DNA of 64,000 bases from Tricholoma matsutake (GCA_026075535.2 AP026545.1:10354001-10418000), one strand, 5' to 3'; shown: positions 33,153-44,617, counted from the first letter of the stretch. The notes: generated by a model from the sequence alone, not told the origin. Numbers and translations: made by a program.

Positions 33153-36100
33153 TGAGTTACTTAATCAACTTTATTCCCATCTCCACCCTATGTTGCGTAA
33201 ACTTGGGCCTCAGTAGTGCCTTTGTCAATGTGTCCACTGTTTGTTCCGGGTCACAACAATTTTGAATATTGAGTATTTTATTGGTTACGAGATCTCGGAC
33301 CCAATGATGACATAAGGTGATGTGTTTTGATCACTGAGGGAATTGCAGGTTGTGGGTTAATATGACAGAACCATCGTTGTCACCTTTAATAATAGTTGGA
33401 TAATTTTGAGGAAATCCGAGTTCACCGTACAAATTTCTGAGCCATGTTGCTTCACATCCAGCCTCTGAGAGAGCTACATATTCTGCTTCCATTGAGGAAA
33501 GTGTGATCATGGTTTGCTTCTTCAATTTCCACGTGATTGCTCCCCCTGATACTAGGAAGACGTAGCCAGTAGTAGATTTATGGTCATCGGTGTTTGCAAA
33601 AGTGGCATCAGCATAACCATGGAAGAGGTTATTAGTATTAGTTTCATCGGGGGTTTTTCTATAAGTTATCCCCAGAGTTTTCATACCTGCTAGGTACCTG
33701 AGTATCCGCTTTATTGCACCGTGGTGTTGAAGACCCGGGTTAGCAGTGTAAGCAGCTAGTTTGTTGACTGCGAAGCTAATATCCAGTCTTGTGGAATTTG
33801 AGATGAATTGTAAACACCCCAGCAATCTAGCATATGAATTGCTACAATTTAATTCATTGTTGTCCCGATTGGGTGCAAATTTAATATTTGGGTCCATAGG
33901 CATGGTGACAGGGTTTGCATCCAGCATCTCTTCTTTGCGAAGAAGGTTCTCAATATATTTTTGTTGAGAAATGGAAATAGAATTGTTGGTACACCTTACT
34001 TCAATGCCGATGATCTTGTGTGGTTCCCCTAGATCCATAACTTTCCATTCTGAGCTTAGCGCATTCTTCATGTGATCCATCATTTGATCCGATGATGCAA
34101 ATAGAAGTGATTCGTCAACCCAGACGGTTAGAATACCATAGTCACCACCATCTCATTGAATATATGCACATGGATCCAATGTTAAGCATTGATAATCATG
34201 ATTCTTGAGTTTCCCATCAAGTTCATTGTTCCATTCGCATACAGCTTGGTTTAATCCATATAATGGTTTGACCAGCTTACTAACTCAGTCCGTTCCATCT
34301 TCATATCCTTCAGATTGCCGCATGTAGATAGTTTCATGTAATGTGCTGTTGAGATATGCACCTTTGACATCCATTTGTTGCAATTTAAGGTTTTGCATCG
34401 GTACTAAAGCCAGAATTGCACGCAGAGTGTCCATTCTAACCACAGGCAAAAATGTTTCCATATAATCGTACCCTGGACGTTGTGTGCATCCTTTGGCCAC
34501 AAGTCTTGCTCTGTACCTGATTACTTTTCCTTGTTTGTCATGCTTCTTGATGAATACCCATTTATTGGCAATTGGGATTGCATCAGGCAGTTTTTCAACA
34601 AATTCCCAAGTCCCCTTCTCTTTCAGTAAGTCGAGTTCAGCTTGTATGGCATTTTCCCATTCTGGCCAATCGGGGGAATTCTTGGCATCCTTGAGGCTCG
34701 TCATCTCATCTCCAGCAATTATTGCATAAACTTCTTCCATTGTAAGAAAGTTATCTTCCTTTTCTTCTACTGAATAAGGATCTTGAAGGTTTTTATAATT
34801 GATATGAATCCCACGAGTCTTCCGTGGAGCATTTAAATCTATATCATCCTCCAATATATTTCTTTTATGCTTTTTGCTGCCAGGATCAAGACTCAGAGTT
34901 ATATCATCTGAGCCTGTTACACCCATAGGTGGCGCGCCCCCCACAGACTCCCCCTTGCGTTGACTATTGGGTGTAATGTTGACGCCCTGGGGGATAGGAG
35001 TTGATTCTGGAAGTGTCATCTGCTTGAAATTTTTTGAGGTGAGGACGTTGCGTGTTTCGGCATTATAATATTTTATGGCCCCAGCGCCATCTTCAAAACC
35101 GACGTAAATGCACCATTTGGATTTTGCCTACATTTTTCAATCCACCTGTTGTCCCTGTAATAAAATCCATACAGGTGCACCAAATTCACATAAATGAGAG
35201 ATGTTTGGTGTTTTATTATACCAGCCTTCATATGGTGTAGATTTCAGCAAATGTTTGGTGAATGATTGATTATGGAGATAAGCGGCGTGCAGGACCACAT
35301 ATTCCCAGAGAAATTCAGGAAGGTCATTGGTGATTATCATTGCTCGAGAGAGTTCAACCAGTGTACAGTTCATCCATTCAGCAATACCATTCTGTGAATG
35401 TGAATACAGTGCAGTGTAACAAATTTCCATACTGTGTTCCTTGCACCAACTTTCCAACTTCTCATTTACAAATTCCTTCCCATTGTCAATTTGAATACCC
35501 TTTGGATTCCTCCCTTGAGTCTTCAAATGTGCCAAATAATTTATTATGGCTTGTGCTGCATCAGATTTCTGCTTGACACATTTGATGGTTGCAAATCTCT
35601 TGGCATCATCCACAAATAACAAGTAGTATTGATTGCCATTGATTGATCGGATTGCGTACTTTCCCCATAAGTCAATATGCATTAACTCACTGGGTTCGGT
35701 ATCTCTGATTGATGATTTTGGGAACTGTTTGACATGTTGTTTCACCTCTGTGCACACAACGCAATTGGGCTTAGGGGAGTCCTCATCCACAATAAATCCA
35801 TCAACCATTTTTCCGTCCAATAATTTTTGAAGCCCAGTATATCCAACATGTCCAAAGCGTCGATGCCATGTTTCCCATGTAGGTAGTGTATTATTTCTGA
35901 CAAATGTTTGGTGAGGGTGGATTATATTGCATGGTGTGGGATGTCTAATAACCATCTTCATGTGATACAGATGTTTGCATATATTTGTTCCTTGTGCTAC
36001 CACCATTCCATCTTTTGTGATGAGTGTGATTATTCCATTCCCGCCATTGTAGTGTCCGCCAGCTGCATCCCATGGCCCCAATGAAATTAAATTACTTTGT

Positions 36101-36318
36101 ATTCCAGGCACATGAAGAATGTTCTGCAAATGCAGAATATAGTCAGTGCTGTTGCATGTTGATTTTAATTCAACAGTTCCGCGCCTTGAAATTAATGCTT
36201 CTTTACCACCTACACCTGTTACAGAAATATTCCTCAAAGGTGTGTAATTGGTAAATGCTTCTCTTTGATGTGTAATGTGAGATGTTGTTGCCATGTCTGC
36301 TAACCAATCATAATAGAT
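33153..36318 (-). pseudogene. pol: Pol of element 4: protease, integrase, RT, RNase H
   Basis: Copia-type pol. From the N-terminus: protease WLADMATTSH (36270-36300), where the expected Asp-Ser/Thr pair is Asp-Met, fitting ACG to ATG; the GAG-pre-integrase HHCC region (WHRRFGHVG...CVVC, about 35740-35870); integrase with HIDLWG, DNGKEF and NGIAEW (AER in relatives); and reverse transcriptase from about 34900. The RT catalytic motif is VWVDES (34108-34119) where relatives have VDD. RNase H follows with DNDGS near 33350. Stops at 34285, about 34150 and 33331 are TGA. Ends near LIK-stop at 33153. The RT motif change alone should abolish copying. Confidence 0.9.
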
Positions 36319-36321
36319 CAA

Positions 36322-37354
36322 TCACTCATCATTTGCATCAGCATTACAAGCATCATAGGTATCAAAGTTGTACTGCTCTTCATTTGCTTGGAACGTAATA
36401 TATTCTTCTGCCACATTTGTTTCTTCTGCATCCTTCTTTTTCTTCTTTGCCTTGTCCTTTACCTTCTTCTTACTCCAGCATTTGTCTGCTTGATGTCTGA
36501 TCTTTCCACAGTTCCCACATTTGTTCCCTTCAAATTTATGGCATTTGGTTGTCCAGTGTCCAGCACGTTTACAATGATCGCAATAAGGCCATACATAACA
36601 GTCCAATAGATGCATCAGAGGTTAAGCGCCATTTAGGGTCAGGATCATTTGGATTGTTGGCATTCCTGTTATAAGGTTCAACATAGGTATGCCACAATGA
36701 AGGTAAGGATGCAGATATGATTGCTTTGAAGTGCGTGTCAGAGACATGAAATTCCTCATTAGGAAATCTGTTTATGTGGTCATGATATGATTTGAGAACA
36801 TCCAGATGTTTTAGGAGGTCATCAGCGTCAAGTAATTTGGTCTCATATAATAGGCATTGAATATGATTAACAGTTTGATGTGCCTTATTTTCATGAGTTA
36901 CCGAGAGTGCAGAGTACATTTCTTTTGCAGAGTTCTTGGACCCGATGTGTTTCATTTGTGAGGAGGTGATGTTATGAATAATAATTTGTTGTGCCCAAGA
37001 ATCGTTCTTTTACTAGTTGCATGCACCTTCGGGATCGATACTCTTGTTAGGGCATTTGACATCCCCTCTAACATACCCAGTTATATTGCAATTGAAAAAT
37101 ACCCTCTTCATCCTCTCTTTCCATTCTTGCCAGTTCTTGTCCGTCAAGTGGTCGTGATCAGTGATTCTGTTTACATTTGAATATTCTTCAGTACAAATTA
37201 GTTTGATAGATGGTAAATCTTCATCTTCATTGAGTTCTCCAGTGAGCACATTGGTACTGCTGTGATAGACCCTTTTTGCATGTTTAGGGAGCATATAATA
37301 TTCTTCCTCTTGTTGTTGTTCCCCTTGCTCCTCGACATCAGGAGTATTTGTCAT
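36322..37354 (-). pseudogene. gag: Gag of element 4
   Basis: From ATG 37354: an acidic N-terminus, then DKNWQEWKERMKRVFF, the usual Copia Gag start. Two stops (TAG TAA) at about 37012-37017 separate it from the UBN2-like region ending near 36570. A deletion or frameshift at about 36570-36615 joins to two knuckles (C-x2-C-x4-H-x4-C twice: CDHCKRAGHWTTKC and CGNCGKIRHQADKC). A lysine-rich and acidic tail follows to TGA at 36322. Confidence 0.8.
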
Positions 37355-37385
37355 AGTGGTAATTGTTGCCTAGAAAAATCTGCCA

Positions 37386-37398
37386 GGGCCCATAACCT
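37386..37398 (-). promoter_or_regulatory. Primer-binding site matching the initiator tRNA-Met anticodon arm
   Basis: On the minus strand, just inside the 5' LTR, AGGTTATGGGCCC is complementary to the anticodon stem-loop of eukaryotic initiator tRNA-Met (GGGCCCAUAACC). Drosophila copia uses this half-tRNA priming mode. It is two bases from the LTR end. Confidence 0.75.
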
Positions 37399-37400
37399 AT

Positions 37401-37607
37401 TGGAAATCAGGCTGGGAAACAAACAGAGAAGAGTTAATTCTCTTAGAGACAAGTGGGGGAAATGAGACAAGGAACTTCTTATTCTTTCTCCTATACTACG
37501 GCTGTATGTAACTGTGCTATAAATAGAACATGCATCAAAACCTCCGCTCTATTAATAATATCCAGCATCCAGCCTCAGACCACAGGCTTGGATTGCCTAT
37601 CCCAACA
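37401..37607 (-). repeat. 5' LTR of element 4
   Basis: 207 bp. Differences from the other LTR include several CG/CA and CG/TG exchanges and one TG/CA opposition near 37562. Confidence 0.92.
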
Positions 37608-37619
37608 ACCTACAACTTG

Positions 37620-38545
37620 TAAAGTTGTAACAAGTTGATGAGTTCTGCTTTGTGATCTTTTCTAATCTAATATTCATGTCATTCAGAGCACAGAGGCCTA
37701 TGATATGCTGTCCTTTCATATGTTGATGTTTTCATTTCAAAGTGGCTACAACATGAATATGGCAGAACTTGGTGAGTTCTGCTTCATTTTTCATGATCTT
37801 ATATTTGATTCTAATCTATTTACATGTAGTTTGAAGTGCTAAATAAGACGAGAGGCCTACATCAATTTGTTCTTTTGCATTTCGACATTTTCACTTTGTA
37901 GGGGTTACAACATACTAGGTATCGCAGAACTCAATGAGTTCTGCTTCGTTTTTCATGATCTTACATTTGATTCTAATCTATTTACATGTCGCTTAAAGGA
38001 CCCAGTGAGACGAGAGGCCTATGCCCATTCGTTCTTTTGCATTTCGATGTTTTCACTTTGCAGGGGTTACACTTTGGGTATGGTAGAACTCGTTGAGTTG
38101 TGCTTTGTTTCTCATGATCCTATATTTGATTCTAATCTATTTACATGTCATTTGAAGGGCCCAGTGAGACGAGAGGTCTACGTCAATCTGTTCTTTTGCA
38201 TTTCGAAGTTTTTACTTTGTAGGGGTTACAACATAGGTATGGCAGAACTCAGTGAGTTCTGCTTCATTTTTCATGATCTTATATTTGATTATAATCTAAT
38301 TACATGTTGTTTGAAGGGCCCAGTGAGATGAGAGGCCTAAGTCAATCTGTTCTTCTGCCTTTTGAAGTTTTTGCTTTGCAGATGTTACAATTTGGGTCTG
38401 GCAGAACACAGTGAGTTCTGCTTTGTTTCTCATGATCCTATATTTGATTCTAATCTAGTTACATGTTTTTCAAATGGCCCAGTGAGTCGAGAGGCTTATG
38501 TTGATGTATCATTTGCATTATGGAAGTTTTGATTTGTGTAAGTAG
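37620..38545 (+). repeat. 159-bp satellite array, frame-preserving
   Basis: The phrase GAGTTCTGCTT or a variant starts at 37640, 37774, 37936, 38095, 38254 and 38413. The last three intervals are exactly 159 bp, the earlier ones 162 and 134. Because 159 is a multiple of three, a 154-codon frame (37867-38331) runs through about three units. It reads as a 53-residue repeat with FFCIS.FSLCRGY, then ..AEL.EFCF, then HD.IFDSNLFTC, then LKGPVRRE. No start, splice sites or family assignment support translation. Confidence 0.85.
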
Positions 38546-38879
38546 AAATATAGATCAATTACTGTGGTAGATACTCATGGTGTTTACTAAAAAACCATAT
38601 GTGTTTCTGAGGTACCCTGTGATCCCTTGAGATACTTTGAGAAGCCCTGGGAAGAGCCAGGTACCCTGAGAACAGTCAGGAACCTTGGGAGTATTCTGAG
38701 TCCAAAAGTGTTTTTCCTGATGGTGTTGCCTAGCGACACCCATCAAATGTCCATCAACATTCATCCAAATCATTCACATGTCAAGCTGAGTTAGAATACT
38801 TTACTGATATCAATCCAATCCTTTTCATCTTTTCCCATTCTTTCTTTCTTTTCCCTCCCATCTCATTGTCTGGGTTCTT

Positions 38880-39235
38880 CCCCCCTCTCTAGTTGTTCCC
38901 CTCTCTAGTTGTTACCCCTTCTCTGGTTGTTACCCCCTCTCTAGTTGCTCTGCCCCCTCTGGTTGTGCCCCCCTCTCTAGTTGCCCTGGTTGTTTCCCCC
39001 TCTCTAGTTGTTCCCCCTCTCTGGTTGTTCCCCCCTCTCTAGTGGTTCCCTCCTCTCTAGTTGTGTCCCCCTCTCTGGTTGTTCCCCCTTCTCTGATTGC
39101 TCCCTCTCTCTGGGTGTTCCCCCCTCTCTAGTTGTCCCCCCTTCTCTGGTTGTCCCCCCTTCTCTGGTTGTTACCCCTTCTCTGGTTGTTACCCCTTCTC
39201 TGGTTGTTACCCCCTCTCTGGTTGTTCCTCCCTAC
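38880..39235. repeat. Pyrimidine-rich minisatellite (17-20-bp units)
   Basis: About 18 tandem variants of CCCCTCTCTRGTTGTT, the last ones TCTCTGGTTGTTACCCCT. Strong strand asymmetry (C/T with GTTGTT). It is preceded by about 60 bp of TTTCCC-type low complexity. No coding support. Confidence 0.85.
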
Positions 39236-40478
39236 ATTCGTATATTTACTTAGTGTACCTCTACATGTTTTACATGGCAATCAATCATTTTTATTTGTAA
39301 CCCACCCCAGAAACGGGATGTGTGGCTTGGGTTTCCATGAATGCCCTCATGCTTCATGGTAGATGACTGGATGCTTCTGAACCTTGCATTGAGGATTGGG
39401 GAATGGGATTTTGGCACAGTTGGACCGCCTTGGCGGGTATTGAGGTTTCATTGCTTTGGCCATGTTACCAGGGTTCTTCCTCATATGACCCCACTGTGCC
39501 TTAACACCTTCCTCAATTTTTGATTGCTTGGGGAGTGGACTATTGAACAGTCTGTCATGTTATGTCCTTCAGTTACATGTTTCTCACCCACCCACCCTGT
39601 ATGTTGGTGCTGGCCCTGTCCAGCCTATCTATGTAATTATTATTCTTTGAATGAATAATTTCTTTAGCTTGTCTATGTAATGTTAATAAGTTGTTGAGGT
39701 GCTGTCTTCTCATAATAGGTATATTGGCCATGTCAGTTTTCATGATTCTGTGTAGGAAAATGTGTGACTGTAGGGGGGGGAGTTGCAGATCATGATATAA
39801 TATCAGTCATTACTTAGAATGAACAGGAAACTATTAACACTGTAATTGGGTTAATATACTAAGTCCATTATTAATTCTACTTATCCATTAAATTCTTTCT
39901 TGTATGTAATCTAATACTAAATAACTAATTCTCATCCATTGTAAAATAAATGGGGCTTGTAGACATGGTACTTTTGAGCTCTGAGAAAACAGAGCAGGCT
40001 TTTGCCCAGATATCCTCTGTGTTGATGATGTACAATATCAGTAAAGGTGTCAAGTCATCAAAGGGACAAACCAACTTGACACCTGGCTTGAAAACTGGAT
40101 GAGTGATAGGAATGAATTCATTCTGTGGAAGACCCCATTTCCAGCAGTATTGGTATTTTTCAAACTGGCACTGTTGTTTCAGCTCTGATAACTGATATCC
40201 AGCCAAGCACTTAATATTGAAATTGCAAACATACCTCAGCAATGTTTAATGTTACTGTAGCGACACAATCCTTCATGTCACATGATGCTAATGACTTTAG
40301 GGCATGTTTTTTGGACTTAAAAAAAAAAAAAAAGGTGATTCATCAGCACAAAGGGGGCCCATGAAGAAGGACCCATGACCATGGGAGCTTAGTAAGCACA
40401 GGAGGGGGGTGTAATTGACCACTTCTCCAGGGTGCAAGTTGAACGGAGATGATCCATTAGCTCAAAAAAAAGTTCCCA
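39236..40478. other. Mostly no feature; one minus-strand ORF
   Basis: At 39925-40242 on the minus strand a 105-codon frame (ELKQQCQFEKYQYCWKWG, HPVFKPGVKLVCPFDDL) has the composition of real coding sequence. It has no motif I recognise and no clear start context. A poly-A run lies at 40319-40333. Nothing else is seen. Confidence 0.3.
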
Positions 40479-41530
40479 CACTAGGCTAGCCTAGTGAAAA
40501 AGTAAGATAGATAGGACCCAGAACCACTGCTGCAAGCAACTGCTTGCGGGGTGGGAATGGGTACAACTGCAAAATGGCAAGACGATGGCGACGCCAACTT
40601 GGCCAAATGGAACAACAATGCAACAAGGCGACTGGAGATGACTGGGACTGGGAGATGGAATGACGAGGGGATGAGCAGGAAACAATGAAAGGAAGGCAAA
40701 GCAAGCGAAGAAAAGGCCCAAGAGATGTCGTTTGACATCTCTTGGGCCATTGGTAAGTTTTTTTTTCTTGTTTTTGTTACTAACGAACCTTTTTAGGTAT
40801 TATCTAGTACTGCTGATGATGACGACAACAAGCACTCAGAACCACTGCTGCGAGCAGCTGCTCACAGGGTACAAATGGGTGCAACTTCGAAATGACAAGA
40901 ACGGCTACTCACACCCACCATGCAGGACACACCACCCACATCCAGCCTCACGAGCAACTGCTCATGAGGTGGATGGTGGGTGGAATGACGACAATGGCAG
41001 GGAACAACAACAGCACCTGCTCCAGCCCTATGAGCAACTGCTTGTAGGGTGGACAATGGGTGGAATGACGACAATTAGGGGAGACCCAAGAGATGTCAAT
41101 GTCTCTTGGGTCCTATAGGTAAGTTTTTTTTTTTTTCTCATTTCATTTTTTGATTCTAACTAACTTTTTATAGGTACAAACTACTACTGGCGATAACAAT
41201 GACAATGACACCACCACCACCACTGCTGCGAGCCCCTGCTTGCAGGGTGGAAGGTGAGGGGGAAGAGACGAGGGGGAAGGAGACAAGAGGGAAGGGAGAC
41301 AAGAGGGAAGGGAGATGATGACAAGAGTGGGGACACCCACGCCTACGAGCATCTGCTCATGGGGTGGTTTGGGGGGGAGAAGAATGTGGTCAGGAGAGCG
41401 AGACGGCCAGGGGATGACCCGGGGAGAGATGAATGCCGCCATGAGCAACTGCTCGTGGTGGGTGTTTTTAATTTATTTTTATAATTGATAGTTACAGCCC
41501 CCTCCCCTTGAGCTTGTGAGGGGAGGGCTT
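40479..41530 (+). repeat. Array of palindrome-hairpin-intron-like modules
   Basis: Three diverged modules share one plan. Each starts with CCACTGCTG and a roughly 20-24-bp palindrome centred on GAGCARCTGCTY (40530, 40852, 40946, 41026, 41226, 41345, 41439). A stretch with AATGGGT follows. In the first two modules a strong hairpin (15-bp arms 40715-40729/40734-40748; 11-bp arms 41083-41093/41102-41112) sits just before GTAAGTTTTTT, a TACTAAC or CTAACTAAC branch motif and TTTTTAG or TATAG. These intron-like segments span 40753-40796 and 41119-41173. A perfect 18-bp palindrome, CACTAGGCTAGCCTAGTG, opens the array. A fourth module lies at about 48220-48930 inside a hAT-like element. Confidence 0.7.
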
Positions 41531-41659
41531 AGTATTATACATATTAATTACCCATATTAATTACCCCTTGCACAGATGCAAGGGGGTCAATTTAATAATC
41601 TATTCATGATATATAACAAATTAGATTTCAGTAATAAATAGATATAATGTATGTAACTT

Positions 41660-41930
41660 TAAATGACTACTTGGCTTAAGTGGTAGAGTGTGCATGTTTT
41701 GTTGTCATGTGATTGCTAGTCCAGAAGGCTGTTGGTTCAATTCCTGCTGTGCACACATCATTTTTGTGAGACTTATAAGACTTTCTCTAAGACTGGAACT
41801 CGGACTTTACTTGGTCAGTACTTTAAAAGGCATAAATAAATGCACAATTGATGTTGTCCGAGCAAAGTCCGAGTGTCCGAGTGTGTCCGAGTGGAGTCCG
41901 CTTGGACTGGGGGGGGGGAGTGTAAAGTAC
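41660..41930 (+). repeat. tRNA-derived SINE-like sequence
   Basis: TGGCTTAAGTGGTAGAG (41672-41688) matches a polymerase III A box in tRNA context. GGTTCAATTCC (41734-41744) is a perfect B box. The interval of about 60 bp is near tRNA spacing, but the T-stem and acceptor stem do not pair, so this is not a functional tRNA gene. The following 180 bp have no coding potential and end with a CCGAGTG repeat and a G-run (41910-41919). This head-plus-unrelated-body layout is SINE-like. Confidence 0.45.
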
Positions 41931-41944
41931 TGCTCAGAACATGT

Positions 41945-43440
41945 CTGTATACCCAGATGCTTATAATATAATGAATACATTCCTGCGTGGGCTCCCAAAG
42001 GACATGCATACTAAGATGCTGGAGAATGGGCTAATGCCATAAGCAAACACAGTTGAAGACTTTGTATTGGAAGGCAAGGCCCTGGAATCAGCTATGAAGA
42101 CCATGAGTCATTATGACTGACATTCATCAAGTACTATGCAAACTGCAGAAACTCCAAGGACCCAGATTTGACATGAAAGCAAGATGAAGAAAGTCAGTGT
42201 GACGTTCATGAAGAAGTCCAATGTAAAGGACTACAACAGTGGATCAAAGCTTAAGGCCTTCATGAATAACCACAGGAGTACAGACAATAAGGGTTTCAAG
42301 TCTAAGCCCCATGATCACCATCATGGGCCAAAGAAGTATGAACACATGCCAAACAAAACCCAAGAAGCATATCACAATAAACCCAACACATACGCGGATA
42401 AGGACAAGAACATAATAGGTGCAGCAGAGGACATAATCTGCTTCAACTGCAATGAACCCAGACACTATGCTAGGGATTGCAACCAGCCAAAATGGACCAA
42501 GGCTCATGTTCGGGCAGCCCACACTGCCATAGATGAGAATGATGAGGTCGATGCCGAACAAGAATACCAAGCCTCAGAACACAGTGCCCTGCAATCCACT
42601 GAATCCCAGGGCCATCAGAGCAATGAAGACAAAATGGTCAAAGTTGATGTTTATGACAATAATGACTGGTATGAACATGCATTGGACTCTGACCAGATGT
42701 TTGCAATACAAGAAGCAAACCAAGGCCCTGTGGCAAAAACCTGTGAAGACAAACTAGGACAAGATGTGGATAAGGCTCATTTTCACAAGGTATATCTGCA
42801 TGTGGACAAGACAGCATGGCCCAGGCCAGAGTACACACCTGAGGAAAAGGAATGCCTAGCCACATTTGTGTCAGTTGGCAGATGCAAGGCATGGACTCTA
42901 TGGGACTCAGGGAGCACCACAATGGGACTTACCCCCGCATTTGCTCAAGTTGCCAACATTTGAGTGTTCCCTTTAACCAATCCTCATACATTGCAGTTGG
43001 GAATGGTAGGAAGTCGAGCAACAGTAAACTATGGTGCAGACGTTACACTGGAGGCCCCAGGCATAAGTGACAGGACTTATGTAGATATTGCAAACTTTGA
43101 TTGCTATGATATGATCATTGGGACCTTATTCATGAATAGGAATAAGGTTATATTGGACTTTGAGAACAAGCAAGTTATTGTTAATGGCAGGCTGACGCCG
43201 GCCATGAGAGTGCTATGGGATAGATATGCTGATATAGAAGTGTCGATAAATGCAAGAATTGACTACATGGATGTAAGCCAGGCATGGAAGAGATACTGGA
43301 TGAGGACAATAAGAAGAATGGACATACACTTCCCTCAGGAGTTCCAGCACTCCTTATGGATGATGAAGAGTTCAAAACTCTTCAACAGGGGGAAAAGCCA
43401 GCATCCAAGCCTCCAAACTGCCAAAATTCAGGAAAATGAA
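41945..43440 (+). pseudogene. gag: Gag-protease remnant of element 5
   Basis: TFLRGLPKDM near 41975 is the end of a Gag capsid. A basic region and a knuckle follow at about 42442 (C-x2-C-x4-H-x4-C, CFNCNEPRHYARDC). An acidic linker precedes protease LWDSGST at about 42900 and the flap-like IGTLFMNRNKVILDFE near 43120. Stops at 42961 and in the Gag part are mostly TGA. Confidence 0.8.
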
Positions 43441-43699
43441 TGATAAGATGAATACCATGGAGTGCCAACCCACATCTTCTAAGGTGAAAGTGGAAGACAT
43501 GATCACAGATGAAGAGGAAAAGATCCTCAACAAATGGGACATTGTGATGACAAGTCAAAGTACTCGTTCCTTTTGCGACAGGCCAGCCCCTCAACCACAA
43601 TATGATTGGCCACATGACCCTAGAATGCCAGACGAATGGAATGCCATGGTAGCATCCATGAGAGCATATGATGGAAGCCACACAATACCTAGAGGAGAA

Positions 43700-44612
43700 C
43701 AGTATTGACAACCTCACAAGGATGAAATATCAGAACCTTCAGAGCTCATGGGACAACAGTCAATTGGTCCCCATCGAGTGGACCACATTAGAACACTGGC
43801 ATCCATGTGACTGAACCCTTGGAAGGCTGATTTGGAACAGGACTCCAAAGCACTTCATGTTAGGTTCAGTAAACCTAAGAAACTGCCAGACCCAGAGGAA
43901 GGACTATGCAAAGAGTATCATAGGCGAAAGAGCAAGTCTAGGGAGTTTGGGATTACTGAAGTGGATTACCCCCGGCTATGACAGTAGTGGCATAATGAGC
44001 TCTCAGACATCTTGGGAGGAACCCAAGATAAGCTACCACCTTGGAGAGAAGTGAATCATGAGATCCACCTCATTGATGACAACAAGGGATATAGCTATCA
44101 CCTGCCAAGAGTTCTGCATGCCCTACAGGAACAGTTTCACAAGAAGATTAACCATTATATGAAGGCAGGCTGGTGGGAACCATGGTCTGTTAGCCAAGCT
44201 GCCCTGATGCTCTGTGTAAGCAAGAAGGATGGAAAACTCCAGACAGTCATGGATGCATGACAACACAACGAGAATACTATCAAAGATGCAACTCCCTTGC
44301 CAGACCAAGACATGATCTGCAAAGACGTTGCTCAAGCCAAGATTTGTTTGACAATCAACTTATCCGACACATATGAACAGGTCTGAATATGAACTGAGAA
44401 CATATGGAAGACTGCTTTTGCCACAATTGCAGGAATCTATGTCAGTCACATCATGCAACAAGGAGATTGCAATGCACCAGCAACTTTCCAGCAGCTTATG
44501 ACATCCATAATCTGATATGTCATTGGCAAATTGCTACATGTCTACCTAGATGACATATTCGTCTACTCTGAATCCCCTGAAGAACACGAAGCACACCTTC
44601 ATATCATTTTTG
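43700..44612 (+). pseudogene. pol: Reverse transcriptase remnant of element 5, first part
   Basis: NHEIHLIDDNKGYSYHLPR near 44050, then the palm with YLDDIFVYS (about 44548) intact. TGA stops at about 44258, 44386, 44392 and 44515, the first and last at positions normally Arg in this family. The frame runs to EEHEAHLHIIFE at 44612, where the insertion begins. Confidence 0.85.
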
Positions 44613-44617
44613 AATGC

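Larger units (their letters stand above)
32816..37607 (-). mobile_element. Ty1/Copia LTR retrotransposon, element 4
   Basis: LTRs of 207 bp at 32816-33022 and 37401-37607 (minus-strand start TGTTGGGATAGG). Flanks ACCCA (32810-32814) and ACCTA (37608-37612) match at four of five bases if the LTR end is set one base outward; the mismatch is a C/T. Domain order on the minus strand is gag, protease, integrase, reverse transcriptase, RNase H, which is Copia order. The primer site and a polypurine tract (GAAGGGGAGTG, complement 33023-33033) are visible. Multiple stops and lost catalytic residues make it non-autonomous. Confidence 0.94.

Noticed and set aside
37867..38331. A cysteine-rich secreted effector gene
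   Set aside because: The frame follows the 159-bp satellite; there is no start context, signal peptide or splice site to support a gene.
40479..41530. A CRISPR array
   Set aside because: Eukaryotic context, palindromes vary in sequence and spacing, and there are no unique spacers of constant length.
41672..41744. A functional tRNA gene
   Set aside because: A and B boxes are good but acceptor and T stems do not pair, and no anticodon arm can be drawn.
42184..42963. A host CCHC zinc-finger gene
   Set aside because: Position before protease and reverse transcriptase remnants and the DSGS motif show it is Gag-protease of element 5.
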